Source of the DNA: Diphasiastrum complanatum
Lineage: Eukaryota > Streptophyta > Lycopodiopsida > Lycopodiales > Lycopodiaceae
Length of the DNA stretch: 64,000 nucleotides
Reading direction: 5' to 3'
Assembly: GCA_029204225.1 (NCBI GenBank)
Contig: CM055109.1
Location: 3,417,975 to 3,481,974, forward strand
Part shown: positions 62,101-64,000 of the stretch, piece after piece
Layout: each line of letters starts with the position of its first letter
Position numbering within the stretch: the stretch's first letter is position 1
Notes under the pieces: model-generated
Database searches by the model: none
What the model was told of the DNA's origin: nothing
What the model saw: only the letters and a program-made list of their open reading frames with translations
Translations under genes and position numbers: made by a program

Positions 62101-63039
62101 TTCAGTAGGACCCCCACTATAGTACCAAATAATGGTAGTTTGGGCCCTCAGCCAATCCCACATATAAATGCATAACAAAAGGCTTATAGGCATCTAAATG
62201 AATACAAGAGATCCAGTCCAACAAATAAATATGGATAATCCATGCAATCTATGGATGAATAGTCCATAGCATAATACTAAATGATTTTCTATCAGAGAAA
62301 GGATTAACAATTGTTTGAAGGACATTACTAACTAGGTGTGGAACCAAAAATTAGGATATCGGTTCATCTTTCATAAAAATAAGAGAGTATTCATAGTTGG
62401 AATGAGATAATATGCCCTCTCCTTCAAGTATGTGAAGTCATCATTGCTTATTTAAGTAAATGGATCAGAAAATGGACACTCTACAACAACCAGATATTAG
62501 TAAAATACTAAATTGGATAGTCAAAATTAAAAGATTTGTGGAACATCTCTATCAAAAAAGAAAGTGGACTTGCAATCTACCGAACCTCAATAAGAGAAGG
62601 CCAAGATAAAGAAGCCCAAGAGTTGGCCAAATTTTGATATCAAGATTCAATGAAGAAAAGAGCTAAGTGGGATACCAAGGCTACAAGATCATTGTGTAAA
62701 ATCTGTGAAGATTATTAAAATATTATCTTCCTATCTCGAGTTTGGGGCCATGTCCATGGTTATTTCCATTGTAATTCATGTTGTACATAAAAGGTAAGTG
62801 AATTGAGTACATAACCTTCTAGAATAGGTCAAATTTGAGTTAGGTAGATTCAATTTTGATGACATGCAAAAGTTTAGATAGCATGCAATGTCATTCTGTA
62901 TGCATGCAACCCACATGCAATCAGTGCGTGCAACATGCAAAGTGGTTTCTGTGATCTACACATGTCTAGGCAATTTTATGAGCTGACATGCAGTACATGC
63001 AACATCCATGCATGCAGTTACACATGTGGATCTCTGGTA
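62101..63039. other. Gene-less stretch
   Basis: Non-coding. Around 62870-63015 the words ATGCATGC, CATGCAA and ACATGCA recur about ten times, a purine-pyrimidine-alternating patch. Confidence 0.45.
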
Positions 63040-63110
63040 GGTGAGTTAGCTCAGTTAAGTGGACTTTCCATGCAACTCCACTGTAGGAATTCGAGTCTCT
63101 CTCATGTAGG
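63040..63110 (+). mobile_element. tRNA-derived SINE-like head
   Basis: Box A-like TAGCTCAGTTAAGTGG (63047-63062) and box B-like GGAATTCGAGTC (63086-63097) at tRNA-like spacing. Box B has a T-arm mismatch (AATTCGA for GGTTCGA). No clear target duplication, unlike the copy at 41544. Confidence 0.5.
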
Positions 63111-63129
63111 GAAAGCTTGGCATGTTTTG

Positions 63130-63300
63130 TCATATTGTGAATAATGAGATTTTGGTAATTTGGACTCATTCTCTCTCTACCCGAGTTCTCTTTCATTGAT
63201 TTTCTCTCTCTACCCAAGAGCAGCCTATTTTTCCCATACTGAGCACTTAGAATTATTTTGACATTCAATTCTCATAGTGAGAAGTTAGTTTTTTCAATCA
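63130..63300 (+). repeat. Fragment similar to the LTR of element D
   Basis: TCTCTCTCTACCCGAG and surrounding text, followed by CCATACT.AG, parallels 51060-51150 inside the D LTR at roughly 70% by eye. Confidence 0.45.
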
Positions 63301-63429
63301 GATGTATGTCATTGTGCTAATGGTCAAACCAGCTCTCAAAGGCAAGCCCCTGCTTCTATCAATTTTGGTAGAGAAAGGAGCAATTTAGATGAAGACTCCT
63401 TCATAGCAAAGGATTCTACTTCAAGTAGA

Positions 63430-64000
63430 GGTAAATGGTAGCTAGATTATGGTGCATCATGACAAATGACATCACATCAATGGTATACTGACTATGTGCA
63501 TGAAGGCAGCAAGAATCAAGGTATTCTAGGTTATGATAGGAAACAAAGTATAGGAGTTGGCAAAATACAAGTTGAACTTCCTTCCGATCATAAAAGCAAG
63601 ATAAAAAATGCCTATTGGTCCCCAACCTTGCTAAAAAAATTCTCTACAGAGGTTGTCTTACACCTCAAGACCAAAAGTTGAATTTAACATTGATCAAGAT
63701 AAACTTTTTGTCAAAAAAACATAAGATCACGTTAAGGTGGTTTCACAAGGCTCTCATTATGGCAACAAAGTGTACGTGCCAGAGACTCTTCTAGAGCAAC
63801 ATGCCTATGTTACTCAAGAAAATCATGCAATCACTCTATGGCGTGAGAGGTTTGGACATTTGAGTAATGGCAATCTTAAGTCACTCCATGATAAGGACAT
63901 GGTACGTGGGATTCTCAAGATTATTCCCGATTCCAGCATTTATGAAGCTTGCACGATTAGTACACAAGCAAGGCAAATTTTCAACACAATATTTATCATG
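63430..64000 (+). pseudogene. Copia protease and pre-integrase region, running off the window
   Basis: LDYGAS, stop, QMTSHQWYTDY is a copia protease active site with Tyr replacing the Ser/Thr of D(S/T)G. Next KIQVELPSDHKSKIKNAYW and, in another frame, HAYVTQENHAITLWRERFGH and LSNGNLKSLHDKDMV: the pre-integrase HERFGHLS block (63830-63890). YEACTISTQARQIF is the beginning of the zinc finger region. Frameshifted; continues to the right edge. Confidence 0.85.

Overview
The window looks like nuclear DNA of a land plant that makes flagellated sperm (fern, cycad, Ginkgo or a similar lineage). Two things point there. The only host gene I can identify is four exons of CLUAP1/IFT38, a subunit of the intraflagellar transport machinery, which flowering plants and conifers have lost. 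Nearly everything else is decayed plant-type LTR retrotransposon of the Ty1/copia and Ty3/gypsy classes. The species cannot be fixed from the sequence alone.

Host gene. The exons lie on the + strand at 7328-7456, 7634-7851, 19265-19454 and 50002-50085 (stop codon included). All have GT/AG borders and compatible phases, and together they encode the last ~206 residues I can trace. The introns measure 177 bp, 11.4 kb and 30.5 kb; the two long ones are swollen by transposons. The N-terminal exons were not found and probably lie upstream of base 1.

Mobile elements, left to right. (a) A tRNA-Asp-type primer-binding site on the - strand (496-513). (b) A copia RT/RNase H remnant with its 3' LTR (1023-~3415). 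(c) In intron 2, a gag-protease copia element without recognisable integrase or RT (9841-~15009), family C here, whose LTRs carry a long CT tract just after the TATA box. (d) In intron 3, a Tat/Athila-like gypsy element with gag, protease and an extra coiled-coil ORF but no RT or integrase (~19896-25897). (e) A convergent - strand relative with integrase and the same extra ORF (27213-30704). (f) A copia RT/RNase H plus LTR (30711-33147), family B. (g) A - strand gypsy RT piece (~33290-33866). (h) A - strand copia derivative with two very similar LTRs (36533-41090). (i) A tiny tRNA-derived SINE with 15-bp target-site duplications (41529-41644). (j) A - strand small LTR element (43440-44474) inserted in a - strand gypsy RT-RNase H-integrase block (44475-46616). 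(k) A - strand copia integrase (48292-49196).

Downstream of the host gene come a small deleted LTR element (50777-52366+), a second family C element (52588-58112) interrupted by a family B LTR, a copia RT scrap, a reverse-oriented family B LTR (58271-58730), hAT and gypsy scraps (58996-59300), a long featureless stretch, and a copia protease/pre-integrase fragment running off the right edge. No pol gene is intact. Stops at conserved glutamine positions are mostly TAG, as expected if methylated CAG codons decayed to TAG.
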